Source of the DNA: Desulfitobacterium sp.
GTDB lineage: Bacteria; Bacillota; Desulfitobacteriia; Desulfitobacteriales; Desulfitobacteriaceae
DNA length: 16,056 nucleotides
Direction: 5' to 3'
Assembly (NCBI GenBank): GCA_012799495.1
Contig: JAAZLD010000333.1
Span: 1-16,056 of the forward strand
The notes under the pieces are model-generated. The model was not told where the DNA came from. It ran no database searches and was given only the letters and a program-made list of their open reading frames with translations. The position numbers were made by a program, and so were the translations under genes. Below are positions 1-6,944 of this stretch, piece by piece (within the stretch, counting starts at the first letter, position 1; every line of letters starts with the position of its first letter).

Positions 1-315
1 AAACTTGTCAAAGCTGGGGAAAGAAAACTCCAAATAACCTCAATTTCTAATCAAGAGATTTCAGGTATTTATAAAGAAGAGATTCGTGAAGGTTATGAAA
101 GATATGCCAGCGTTTCCAATGAATTTATCGTTTTAGGTACTTTCTTCAATGATGAGTATCGGGATGCAAATATTAAGATAACAGCTGGGGATGGCGAGAC
201 TTATGAAGGGCATCTGTATTTAGATGATTACAATTATAAAGTTCAGTTTTATCCCCACGAAGTTATCTCTCCCGTAAGCAACTTTGATGGAACCTTTCAC
301 CCTGTATTAGACTAA
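1..315 (+). CDS. C-terminal fragment of an unrecognised protein
   Basis: Frame 1 is open from the first base to a TAA at 313-315 and gives 104 residues with no start in view, so the gene begins left of the window. The fragment is hydrophilic and rich in charged and aromatic residues. It runs from KLVKAGERKLQITSISNQ to a tail ending DGTFHPVLD, with alternating hydrophobic and polar residues that suggest beta structure. No transmembrane segment, cysteine motif or nucleotide-binding motif is visible. I do not recognise the family. It lies 83 bases upstream of the ABC transporter ATPase on the same strand. It could be co-transcribed with it, but the hairpin in between argues for some separation. 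Codon use looks like that of its neighbours. Confidence 0.7.
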   Translation, partial: KLVKAGERKLQITSISNQEISGIYKEEIREGYERYASVSNEFIVLGTFFNDEYRDANIKITAGDGETYEGHLYLDDYNYKVQFYPHEVISPVSNFDGTFHPVLD

Positions 316-337
316 AATCTTTGAATTCGTTCTATGA

Positions 338-371
338 AGCTGCTAGAGAGCAAAACATGCTCCTAGCAGCT
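338..371 (+). other. Imperfect hairpin in the leader of the ABC/two-component operon
   Basis: The arms AGCTGCTAG (338-346) and CTAGCAGCT (363-371) are exact reverse complements. Inside them GAGC (348-351) pairs with GCTC (359-362), leaving one bulged A (347) and a 7-base loop. The stem is therefore 13 pairs with one bulge. It ends 27 bases before the ATPase start codon. No run of T follows, so it does not look like a finished intrinsic terminator. It could be an operator, an mRNA stabiliser or part of an attenuator. Confidence 0.45.
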
Positions 372-398
372 CCCTTTCCAAATCAAGGGAGTGAAAAT

Positions 399-1139
399 AT
401 GGAAAAAGTCATCGAAATGAAAAACCTTACCAAACTTTATAAGAATGGTAGGGGAATTAATGATCTTAATCTAGATGTATATAAAGGGGAGATCTTTGGT
501 TTTCTAGGTCCTAATGGGGCTGGTAAAACAACAGCCATGAAAATCATGACGGGACTAATCCAACCTAATCGGGGAGATGTTAAGCTCTTCGGTCATAGTG
601 TTATTGAAGAATATGAAAAAGCAATGGCCGATGTAGGTTGTATTATTGAGGTTCCAGAAGCTTATTCCTACCTCTCAGCTTATGAAAACTTAAAACAATT
701 GGCTCGTTTTTATCCAGATGTGGATGAAAAGCGGATTGAAGAGGTCCTGGAACTAACGGGAATCGGAAGATATAAAGATGAACAGCCTAAAAGATTCTCT
801 TTAGGTATGAAGCAACGTTTAGGTTTAGCTGCGGCTATTCTATCCAGGCCAAAGTTGGTCATTCTTGATGAGCCTCTAAATGGCTTAGATGTGGAAGGGA
901 TGATCGATATTCGTAAGCTGATCTTGAGTTTGGCTAAAGAAGGGACTACTTTTTTTATTTCCAGTCATTTGATCCATGATGTGGAATTAACTTGTAATAA
1001 AATCGGCATTATCTATAATGGTATGCTCCTTAATATTCAGAGTATGGATGATATCCTTAAAAATTACGCTACTCTGGAGAATTACTTTGTAAGTGAGGTA
1101 GAAAGCTATGGCCGTCTTCCAAGCCGCATTGATCAATGA
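399..1139 (+). CDS. ABC transporter ATP-binding protein, BcrA/LanF-like
   Basis: This is the energy-coupling ATPase of an ABC-2-type exporter, 246 residues. It has Walker A GPNGAGKTT (37-45, Lys43), signature SLGMKQR (about 134-140), Walker B LVILDEP (153-159, catalytic Glu158) and the H-loop His190 in SSH. Where most ABC proteins carry the Q-loop glutamine there is IIEVPEAYSYLSAYENL. That acidic form is typical of the bacitracin/lantibiotic exporter branch (BcrA, LanF). The start is ATG 399, because AAGGGAG (385-391) lies 7 bases upstream. The frame stays open back to a TTG at 321, but that extension runs through the hairpin and has no conserved character. The 3' end overlaps the permease gene by 32 bases. 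With the permease, kinase and regulator that follow it probably exports, or protects against, a membrane-active peptide. The substrate is inferred from family and context only. Confidence 0.93.
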   Translation: MEKVIEMKNLTKLYKNGRGINDLNLDVYKGEIFGFLGPNGAGKTTAMKIMTGLIQPNRGDVKLFGHSVIEEYEKAMADVGCIIEVPEAYSYLSAYENLKQLARFYPDVDEKRIEEVLELTGIGRYKDEQPKRFSLGMKQRLGLAAAILSRPKLVILDEPLNGLDVEGMIDIRKLILSLAKEGTTFFISSHLIHDVELTCNKIGIIYNGMLLNIQSMDDILKNYATLENYFVSEVESYGRLPSRIDQ

Positions 1140-1860
1140 GTTAGAAAAATTATATAAGAAACGCAAAGTTATGGTTGCCATGATTCTTTCTATATTGCTT
1201 ATTGTCATAGGTCAATTGCTGATTTTAGGTGTTCGTACTGGTCTGGGGATTAGGGGTGCTGGTAGTGCCGAATTTCCTTTGCTAGTTCTAAGTGTAGCTG
1301 TTAATACGATTTTACCTCTCTTCACAGCTTTAGTAGCCATCGATAGCTTCTCAGGGGAATTTTCCCAAAACACAATGCGGATTACCTTAACCAGACCTGT
1401 TAGTCGTTTTAAAGTTTTCACTGCCAAAGTTGTTGCTATTGGGCTTTTTATATTAGCAATTTTAGCATTTCTCTTTGTCTTTTCTCTATTAGCAGGCTTA
1501 ATCTTTAATGTTAAATCTACTACACTAATAGGTATATTCAAGACTATATTGGCCTATGGGGTAAGTTTTTTCCCTATGTTAGTCTTTGCCTTAGGAGTTA
1601 TTTTACTAGCTAATATCTTGAAAAGCGGAATAAGTGTCTTTTTCCTCTCGGTACTATTTTTTATTCTTTTTAAAGCTGTTGAATTGCTCTTTGTTTCTTA
1701 TTCTGGTATTATCTTGACTTCTTATTTTGATTGGTATAATTTGTGGTTGGCCAATTCTTTTCCTTTTTTGAAAATTTTCCGGGAACTCTTGATGATGCTT
1801 GGTTATGGTATAATGTTTTTTACAGGTGCTTATTATCTCTTTGACAAAAAAGAATTCTAA
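1108..1860 (+). CDS. ABC-2 type permease, membrane subunit partner of the preceding ATPase
   Basis: This is a 250-residue membrane protein. It has a short positively charged cytoplasmic N-terminus (LEKLYKKRK) and about six hydrophobic spans, near residues 22-43, 58-82, 104-132, 138-166, 172-198 and 222-245. The layout and length match ABC-2 permeases such as BcrB-like proteins. The loop SFSGEFSQNTMRITLTRPVSR, about 80-100, is a well-known signature-like stretch of that group, with the pattern E-x-x-x-x-T-x-R-x-x-L-x-x-P-V-S-R. ATG 1108 is preceded by GTGAGGT with 8 bases of spacing, inside the 3' end of the ATPase gene, so the two are translationally coupled. The spans are estimated by eye. 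It could transport a peptide, a lipid or another hydrophobic substrate; the sequence does not decide this. Confidence 0.88.
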   Translation: MAVFQAALINELEKLYKKRKVMVAMILSILLIVIGQLLILGVRTGLGIRGAGSAEFPLLVLSVAVNTILPLFTALVAIDSFSGEFSQNTMRITLTRPVSRFKVFTAKVVAIGLFILAILAFLFVFSLLAGLIFNVKSTTLIGIFKTILAYGVSFFPMLVFALGVILLANILKSGISVFFLSVLFFILFKAVELLFVSYSGIILTSYFDWYNLWLANSFPFLKIFRELLMMLGYGIMFFTGAYYLFDKKEF

Positions 1861-1869
1861 GGTGAGTCT

Positions 1870-3369
1870 ATGAACTTAAAACGCCGCTTAATAATTGCTA
1901 ATACTTTAACCGTAATCCTCCCAGTGTTGATTACGGTTCTTACTTCATTAGGTTATATTTTTATAGTGGGGAAGATTGCTAATACGGAAAAGTCCTTTTC
2001 TAACACGGAAAAATTAGCAACTTTAACTTTCCAGTTAATCGGCAACCAAAATGGCCTTCTCCGCCAAAACCCCTCACTTGTGGAAGATCCCACCTTTCAT
2101 AGCCAACTCAAAGAACAAGTAACTAATATGAATGGGGAAGTAGTGATCCTTAAGGAAGAGAAAATAGTCTTCTCCACTATGGATTTAACGAAAATAGATG
2201 TGGTTAAATTATTAGACAAACAAGGCAAGCTTCTTAACGAAGGTCTAAAAATAAACGAAACAATGTATAATGTTCAATCCGTTAGCTTAAGGGATTTTGG
2301 TAGGGGAGAGAGCATATTCTTTCTCGTCCCGGCAGCTTCGGAGTTCTTTAATTTAAGTAGTTTTCTAATTTTTAATGGGATAGTATTCCTTTTATCTTTT
2401 CTTGCCATTAACTTCATGGTTTCTTATCACTTCTCCCAACGGATTATCCTTCCCCTTAATAATTTACAACAAGCGGCAGCTAGGATAGCCTTAGGTAATT
2501 TAAATGAAGAAATTGTCGAAGAAGGGGATCAGGAGATAAGAGAATTATGCCGGGATATGGAGTTAATGCGCTTGAAACTTAAGAGTTCTGTCCATACCCA
2601 ATTTAAGTATGAAGATAATCGCAAAATGTTGATTTCTAGTATATCCCATGATTTAAAAACACCCGTTACTTCTATTAAAGGATATGTGGAAGGAATCCTT
2701 GATGGGGTGGCCAATACCCCTGAAAAAAAAGAAAGATATCTTAAGACTATTTACCGCAAGGCCCAACAAGTTGATACTATGATCGATGACTTGCTACTTT
2801 ATGCCAAATTAGATATGAACCAAATTCCCTTCAATTTAGAGATGACAGATATCTGGGAATTTATTAATGATGGACTTCAAGAAAGCGAGCCGGAAATGGC
2901 CCAAGACAATATTCAGCTTCAATGGCAAAACCAACTCTCTAGTAATTGGAAAATTCCCTTAGACAGAGAGCGGATGATGAGGGTGTTCATGAATATTCTC
3001 GATAACTCTCGGAAATATATGGACAAAGAAAAGGGGAAAATCCAAGTTACTTTGCGAGAAACTCCTACAAGTATAATTATAGAAATCCAAGACAATGGCG
3101 CTGGAATACCAGAAAATGAACTATCTCAAATCTTCGAGCGCTTTTATCGCGCAGATACTGCCCGAAGTGAAATCAAGGGAAGTGGTTTAGGGTTAGCTAT
3201 TGCTAAACATGTTGTGGAAGGACATGGGGGACGGATTTGGGCAATTAGTCATAAAAATGAAGGAACTAGTGTCCTCATATCCTTGCCAAAAGGGAAGAAG
3301 GAAGGACCTTTAAATAGAACTACTGGAAAGGGAGGGAGCTTTGTCTATGAAGAAGATTTTGATCGTTGA
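1870..3369 (+). CDS. Membrane sensor histidine kinase
   Basis: This is a 499-residue sensor kinase of a two-component system. A first transmembrane helix (about 10-34) is followed by an extracytoplasmic sensing region of roughly 120 residues (about 36-158), a second helix (about 160-185) and a HAMP linker (about 186-240). The H-box SSISHDLKTPVTS carries the phosphorylated His260. The ATP-binding domain shows the N-box NILDNSRKY (from Asn375), the G1 box DNGAGIP (408-414), the F-box FERFYR and the G2 box GSGLGLAIAKHV (from 437). An AAGGTGAG ribosome site overlaps the permease stop codon. The 3' end overlaps the regulator gene by 23 bases. The sizeable external domain separates it from BceS-type kinases, which have almost none. 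It may therefore sense its ligand directly, but the ligand is unknown. Confidence 0.93.
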   Translation: MNLKRRLIIANTLTVILPVLITVLTSLGYIFIVGKIANTEKSFSNTEKLATLTFQLIGNQNGLLRQNPSLVEDPTFHSQLKEQVTNMNGEVVILKEEKIVFSTMDLTKIDVVKLLDKQGKLLNEGLKINETMYNVQSVSLRDFGRGESIFFLVPAASEFFNLSSFLIFNGIVFLLSFLAINFMVSYHFSQRIILPLNNLQQAAARIALGNLNEEIVEEGDQEIRELCRDMELMRLKLKSSVHTQFKYEDNRKMLISSISHDLKTPVTSIKGYVEGILDGVANTPEKKERYLKTIYRKAQQVDTMIDDLLLYAKLDMNQIPFNLEMTDIWEFINDGLQESEPEMAQDNIQLQWQNQLSSNWKIPLDRERMMRVFMNILDNSRKYMDKEKGKIQVTLRETPTSIIIEIQDNGAGIPENELSQIFERFYRADTARSEIKGSGLGLAIAKHVVEGHGGRIWAISHKNEGTSVLISLPKGKKEGPLNRTTGKGGSFVYEEDFDR

Positions 3370-4045
3370 GGATGATTCTAGTATTGCTGAATTGGAAAGG
3401 GATTACCTAGAAGTAGCTGGTTTTGAAGTTTCTATTTGCTCCGATGGAGTGGAAGGGTTGCGAGCTATCCAGAATCAAGAGTTTGATTTAATTATTCTAG
3501 ATATAATGCTTCCTGGGCTGGATGGTTTAGAAATTTTAAAATCCATGAAAGAAGATAAGGATATCCCTGTTCTTTTAGTATCGGCAAAAAAAGAAGAAAT
3601 AGATAAGATCAAAGGCTTAAGCCTTGGAGCAGATGATTATATCACTAAGCCCTTTAGTCCCGGGGAATTAGTGGCCCGGGTAAAAGCTCATATTGAGAAT
3701 TATGAGCGATTAAAGGAACGTTTTAGTAACGGAATAAAAAAACGTCCATCTATAGTTATAAGAGGTCTAAAAGTAGAAAAAGACTCTCGTAGAGTCTTTA
3801 TCAATGACCAAGAAGTGAATTTGGCCCAAAAAGAATTCGATTTACTATTATTCCTAGCTGAAAATCCTAATCGGGTTTTTGGTCGGGAAGAACTATTTGA
3901 AAAAATTTGGGGACTGGAGTCTTTAGGTGATTCCGCTACCGTAACAGTCCACATTGCCCGAATTCGTGAAAAAATTGAAATGGACCCTTCCAAACCGCAG
4001 TATATTCAAACCGTGTGGGGAGCCGGTTACCGTTTCCGGGTTTAG
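3347..4045 (+). CDS. OmpR/PhoB-family response regulator
   Basis: This is a 232-residue regulator. It has a receiver domain (about 1-118) with the acidic pocket Glu8-Asp9-Asp10, phosphorylated Asp52 in LDIMLPGLDG, Ser79 and the invariant Lys101 in TKPFSP. A winged-helix DNA-binding domain (about 132-232) contains FDLLLFLAENPNRVF and ends with TVWGAGYRFRV, typical of this family. ATG 3347 is chosen over the in-frame TTG 3341 because the GGAGGGAG at 3331-3338 lies 8 bases from the ATG but only 2 from the TTG. It overlaps the kinase gene and is its obvious cognate partner. It probably controls the upstream ABC genes. I could not point to a convincing direct-repeat operator in the window. Confidence 0.94.
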   Translation: MKKILIVEDDSSIAELERDYLEVAGFEVSICSDGVEGLRAIQNQEFDLIILDIMLPGLDGLEILKSMKEDKDIPVLLVSAKKEEIDKIKGLSLGADDYITKPFSPGELVARVKAHIENYERLKERFSNGIKKRPSIVIRGLKVEKDSRRVFINDQEVNLAQKEFDLLLFLAENPNRVFGREELFEKIWGLESLGDSATVTVHIARIREKIEMDPSKPQYIQTVWGAGYRFRV

Positions 4046-4079
4046 GGCATTGAGGCGTTTAGTGGTATTTTTTAGTTTA

Positions 4080-4111
4080 TCTGAACTATTCAGAGCCTCC
4101 TCAGAACCTTT
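4080..4111 (+). terminator. Weak candidate terminator between the response regulator and araC-like gene
   Basis: TTCAGAG (4089-4095) and CTCAGAA (4100-4106) can pair with one A-A mismatch over a 4-base loop and are followed by CCTTTTAT. An overlapping alternative pairs TCTGAA (4080-4085) with TTCAGA (4089-4094). The T-run is only four long and the stems are short, so this is a tentative end for the regulator operon in a convergent gap of 79 bases. Confidence 0.25.
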
Positions 4112-4124
4112 TATAAAGTATTCC

Positions 4125-4523
4125 CTAGGAATTGCTGGCAAGTTTAGTCAATTGCCTGTAATTATATGGAGTAACTCCTAATCTCTCTTTAAAGGCTTTG
4201 TGGAAATAGTTAGAGTTATTATATCCTACTGCCAGTGCTATATCTAGAATGGAAAGGTTTGTTTCTTCCAAGAGTTTTTTACTATATTCAACTCGTAACT
4301 CGTTCACATACTGTGAAAAGGTTTTACCAGTATTCTCCTTAAAGAGCTTACAAAAATATGTTTTATTCAGTTTTAAGTAATCTACAACTTCATCAAGAGA
4401 TAAATCTTCCGTTATATTTTTTTCAATATAAGCTATGGCTTTTTGGATATGAAGACTATAGACCCTTTGGTTTATAGTCGTTTTTTTTACTTTTTCCTGT
4501 TCTGCGCTTTTTGTCAAATTCAT
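4125..4523 (-). CDS. Minimal AraC/XylS-family transcriptional regulator, DNA-binding domain only
   Basis: This is a 132-residue protein made almost entirely of the AraC-type double helix-turn-helix. The first HTH is LSLDEVVDYLKLNKTYFCKL (about 41-60). The second is LSILDIALAVGYNNSNYFHK (about 90-109), followed by the family signature ending FKERLGVTPYNYRQL. The usual N-terminal ligand-sensing domain of about 150-170 residues is missing; only about 24 polar residues precede the domain. On the minus strand an AAGGAGG lies 8 bases before the ATG, so the short form is a designed start, not an accident. It is divergent from the ferric-siderophore importer and shares its Fur-box intergenic region. 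An activating role for that operon, as AraC-type Btr and similar regulators have for siderophore uptake genes, is inferred from position. Confidence 0.9.
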   Translation of the reverse strand: MNLTKSAEQEKVKKTTINQRVYSLHIQKAIAYIEKNITEDLSLDEVVDYLKLNKTYFCKLFKENTGKTFSQYVNELRVEYSKKLLEETNLSILDIALAVGYNNSNYFHKAFKERLGVTPYNYRQLTKLASNS

Positions 4524-4602
4524 CTAGAACTCCTCCTTATCCTTGCTCTAAAAATAATTAATAAATCTAAACAAATATAGTTAGGATCTTTAAGAAGAGT
4601 GG

Positions 4603-4611
4603 TGCTATACT
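4603..4611 (+). promoter_or_regulatory. Extended -10 promoter of the siderophore importer operon
   Basis: TGCTATACT matches the extended -10 form TGnTATAAT with one mismatch. The best upstream -35 is poor (TTAGGA at 4581-4586, spacing 19), as is usual for extended -10 promoters. Transcription would begin near 4618, leaving an untranslated leader of roughly 275 bases. The Fur box begins only about 7 bases after this point. Confidence 0.5.
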
Positions 4612-4624
4612 CTCAAATAGAGGA

Positions 4625-4639
4625 TGATAATCATTATCA
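4625..4639. promoter_or_regulatory. Fur box, perfect 7-1-7 palindrome
   Basis: TGATAATCATTATCA is an exact match to the Bacillus-type 7-1-7 Fur consensus TGATAATnATTATCA. It sits immediately downstream of the extended -10 element, where iron-loaded Fur would block transcription of the importer. It is about 100 bases upstream of the divergent AraC-type gene, so it could repress that gene too. Iron control of this operon is therefore well supported by sequence, though Fur itself is not encoded in the window. Confidence 0.88.
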
Positions 4640-4704
4640 ATTATAACGTCTTAAAGATACTATAACAAATAACCTTCTTAAAAGTCAATGAAATCTTCCT
4701 ACAT

Positions 4705-4751
4705 AAAGGAGGTCAAAGGAGGTTTTGCTCTTGCCTTGCCCTATTGACTAA
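4705..4751 (+). promoter_or_regulatory. Tandem Shine-Dalgarno sequences in the importer leader, possible leader peptide
   Basis: AAAGGAGGT occurs twice, at 4705-4713 and 4715-4723, exactly one base apart. Each copy is a full-strength match to the 16S rRNA 3' end. No ordinary gene follows; the next real start is 173 bases away. Seven bases after the second copy a TTG at 4731 opens a six-codon reading frame ending in TAA at 4749-4751 (M/L-P-C-P-I-D). This could be a leader peptide, a ribosome standby site or the relic of a lost gene. The 108 bases after it are about four-fifths purine and look unstructured. Confidence 0.35.
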
Positions 4752-4895
4752 ATGAAAAATAGGAAAAACAGAAACAATAGAACATAAAACAGAAAAGCAA
4801 AAGAGACAAGAGAAAGTGAAAAAAGAAATACTCGAAAAGTTAGACGGAGAAATAAATAGGTGTTTTATTTTAGAGGTTTGATGGAGGAGATAGAA

Positions 4896-5912
4896 ATGAG
4901 AAAGTTTAAGAAAATAATGGTTGTTACGGCAGTCTTTGCTTTATTGCTGACAGGTTGTGCTAATTCCAATAATGGAAATGCCGGGAATGCCGGGGATACT
5001 AGTAATCCGGAAGCAGAAGTAGTTGAGACTGTTGAAATAACAGATGTTCATGGAAAAGTTACAGTTCCTGTAAACCCCAAATATGTAGTTGCTTTAGACA
5101 ATAGAACTTTTGAGACCTTAGCTGATTGGGGAATTGAATTAGCTGCCGTTCCCAAAGGTGTAATGCCTGCAGATTCGCCTTATGTAAAAGATGATTCCGT
5201 TCAAGATATTGGCAACCATCGTGAGCCCAATCTTGAAATCATTGCAGCAGTAGATCCTGAACTTGTAATCGTTGGGCAAAGATTTGCAACTTTTTATGAA
5301 GATATTAAGAAAATCGTTCCAAACGCTGCCGTAATTGACCTTAACTTTGATGTTTCCGAGAGTGCAGCCAGCCCTGGAGAAAACCTAGTTAATGGCTTGA
5401 AAGAGTCTACTCTCGCTTTAGGTCAAATCTTCGATAAGAATAAAGAAGCAGAGGAGTTAGTGGCCAAATTCGATGCAGCAATCGCAAGTACTAAATCTGC
5501 CTATAATGGTGAAGATACTATTATGAGTGTAGTAGTTTCCGGTGGTAATATTGGATTTTCCGCCCCTAAAACTGGACGGGTTTGGGGACCAATGTATGAG
5601 ATTTTTGATTGGGTGCCTGCTTTAACTGTTGATAATGCCTCTTCTGACCACCAAGGTGATGAAGTTTCTGTAGAAGCTATTGCTCAAAGCAACCCTGATT
5701 GGATTTTCGTCCTGGACCGGGATGCAGCAGTATCCTCTACAACAGATGCAGTTCCAGCTCAAGATGTAATCGATAATTCACCTGCTCTTAAAAATACAAC
5801 AGCAGTTACTAAGGGACAAATCCTCTATGCACCGAACGATACCTATACCAATGAATCCATCCAAACTTACTTAGAGCTATTTGAAAAGATTGCCAAGGCC
5901 TTAGGTAATTAG
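4896..5912 (+). CDS. yclQ: Ferric-siderophore substrate-binding lipoprotein
   Basis: This is a 338-residue extracellular binding lipoprotein of an iron-siderophore ABC importer. It opens with a charged n-region (MRKFKKI), a hydrophobic core and the lipobox LLTGC, with lipidated Cys21. A flexible NGNAGNAGD-type linker follows. The rest is a class III periplasmic-binding (PF01497-type) fold. Recognisable parts are ITDVHGKVTVPVNPKYVVA, the hinge region GNHREPNLEIIAAVDPELVI and the C-terminal lobe. It most resembles YclQ/CeuE/FatB proteins, which bind catecholate or petrobactin-type chelates. ATG 4896 is used because GGAGGAG (4883-4889) lies 6 bases upstream and the lipoprotein signal starts there. 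The in-frame GTG 4860 would add 12 residues ahead of the signal. The exact siderophore is not readable from sequence. Confidence 0.9.
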   Translation: MRKFKKIMVVTAVFALLLTGCANSNNGNAGNAGDTSNPEAEVVETVEITDVHGKVTVPVNPKYVVALDNRTFETLADWGIELAAVPKGVMPADSPYVKDDSVQDIGNHREPNLEIIAAVDPELVIVGQRFATFYEDIKKIVPNAAVIDLNFDVSESAASPGENLVNGLKESTLALGQIFDKNKEAEELVAKFDAAIASTKSAYNGEDTIMSVVVSGGNIGFSAPKTGRVWGPMYEIFDWVPALTVDNASSDHQGDEVSVEAIAQSNPDWIFVLDRDAAVSSTTDAVPAQDVIDNSPALKNTTAVTKGQILYAPNDTYTNESIQTYLELFEKIAKALGN

Positions 5913-5930
5913 TAAAAAGGAGCTACAAGA

Positions 5931-6944
5931 GTGTCAGTACAAACTATTCAAAATATAAGAGGGGCTGAAAATTCTCAGCCCCGCCTTACTAGTCAAAAAA
6001 AGCTCTGGACAAAAAGCTTTATATTAGCCATTCTAGCTGTTACAGCTTTAGGGATTATATCCCTTTTTACTGGTGTTTATGATATTCGGGGTCAAGCCGA
6101 TGGCATGGAGATGTTTTTTATTACTCGTATTCCCAGGACAGCAGCTCTAATGCTTACGGGCGCTGCCATGTCCATGGCAGGTCTGATTATGCAGCTTGTT
6201 ACCCAGAATCGCTTAGTTGAGCCTACAACTACTGGTACAATTGAGTGGGCAGGATTAGGTCTTGTATTTATATATTTAATATTTCCTGCCCCCACTTTAG
6301 CCATGAGAATGGCTGGAGCGATTATTTTTTCCTTTGCGGGAACTATGATTTTCTTCTTGTTTTTGCGAAGGGTACGACTTCGTTCCTCATTAATTGTCCC
6401 CATTATCGGAATGATGCTGGGGGCAGTGATTTCGGCCATTTCCACCTTCGTTGGTTTAGTCTTTAATATGACCCAAAATATCGAGACTTGGTTTGTAGGT
6501 TCATTTGCTCCCATTCAAGCAGGAAGATATGAATTTTTATGGCTAATTATCTTTATAAGTATATTTATTTTTATTTATGCAGATCGTTTAACCTTAGCGG
6601 GATTAGGTGAAGATGTGGCAACAAGTCTAGGGGTTAATTATAACCGAATCGTTCTTTTGGGCACGGGACTTATTTCTTTTGCTGTGGGTATTGTTGCTGC
6701 AGTTATCGGAAACTTACCATTTTTAGGCTTAATCGTGCCTAATATTGTATCCATGTACCGGGGAGATGATCTAAGGAGCAATTTACCCTGGGTATGTTTG
6801 TTAGGAATGGGTACTATCACCCTTTGTGATATTATTTCCCGCACCATAATTATGCCCTTCGAAGTACCAGTCTCCTTAATTCTTGGAACACTGGGAGCAG
6901 TGGTATTTATCGTTCTTCTTTTGCGACAAAGGAGGCCAAGATGA
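5931..6944 (+). CDS. yclN: Ferric-siderophore ABC permease, first subunit (FecCD family)
   Basis: This is a 337-residue polytopic membrane protein of the FecCD/BtuC family. A hydrophilic N-terminus of about 28 residues precedes the first helix, followed by RIPRTAALMLTGAAMSMAGL (66-85), the standard start of the family's core. Then comes VEPTTTGTIEWAGLG, the form seen in YclN/CeuB-type permeases. The cytoplasmic loop that docks on the ATPase is near GLGEDVATSLGVNYNR. FLGLIVPNIV, about 264-273, is the conserved segment close to the C-terminus. About nine or ten membrane spans can be drawn. The GTG start at 5931 has AAAAAGGAG 8 bases upstream. The gene follows the binding protein by 18 bases and overlaps the next permease by 4 bases (ATGA). 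It pairs with that permease to form the translocation channel. Confidence 0.92.
   Translation: MSVQTIQNIRGAENSQPRLTSQKKLWTKSFILAILAVTALGIISLFTGVYDIRGQADGMEMFFITRIPRTAALMLTGAAMSMAGLIMQLVTQNRLVEPTTTGTIEWAGLGLVFIYLIFPAPTLAMRMAGAIIFSFAGTMIFFLFLRRVRLRSSLIVPIIGMMLGAVISAISTFVGLVFNMTQNIETWFVGSFAPIQAGRYEFLWLIIFISIFIFIYADRLTLAGLGEDVATSLGVNYNRIVLLGTGLISFAVGIVAAVIGNLPFLGLIVPNIVSMYRGDDLRSNLPWVCLLGMGTITLCDIISRTIIMPFEVPVSLILGTLGAVVFIVLLLRQRRPR

Noticed and set aside
321..398. TTG-initiated N-terminal extension of the ABC ATPase
   Set aside because: It passes through a hairpin, lacks family resemblance, and the ATG at 399 has an ideally spaced ribosome binding site.
4688..4747. ATG-initiated 19-residue frame in the importer leader
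   Set aside because: No Shine-Dalgarno sequence precedes it, and it simply translates the tandem AAAGGAGGT copies, so the TTG frame behind them is the better candidate.
4860..4895. GTG-initiated extension of the siderophore-binding lipoprotein
   Set aside because: It would place 12 acidic and aromatic residues before the lipoprotein signal, while ATG 4896 has a strong ribosome site and a textbook n-region.
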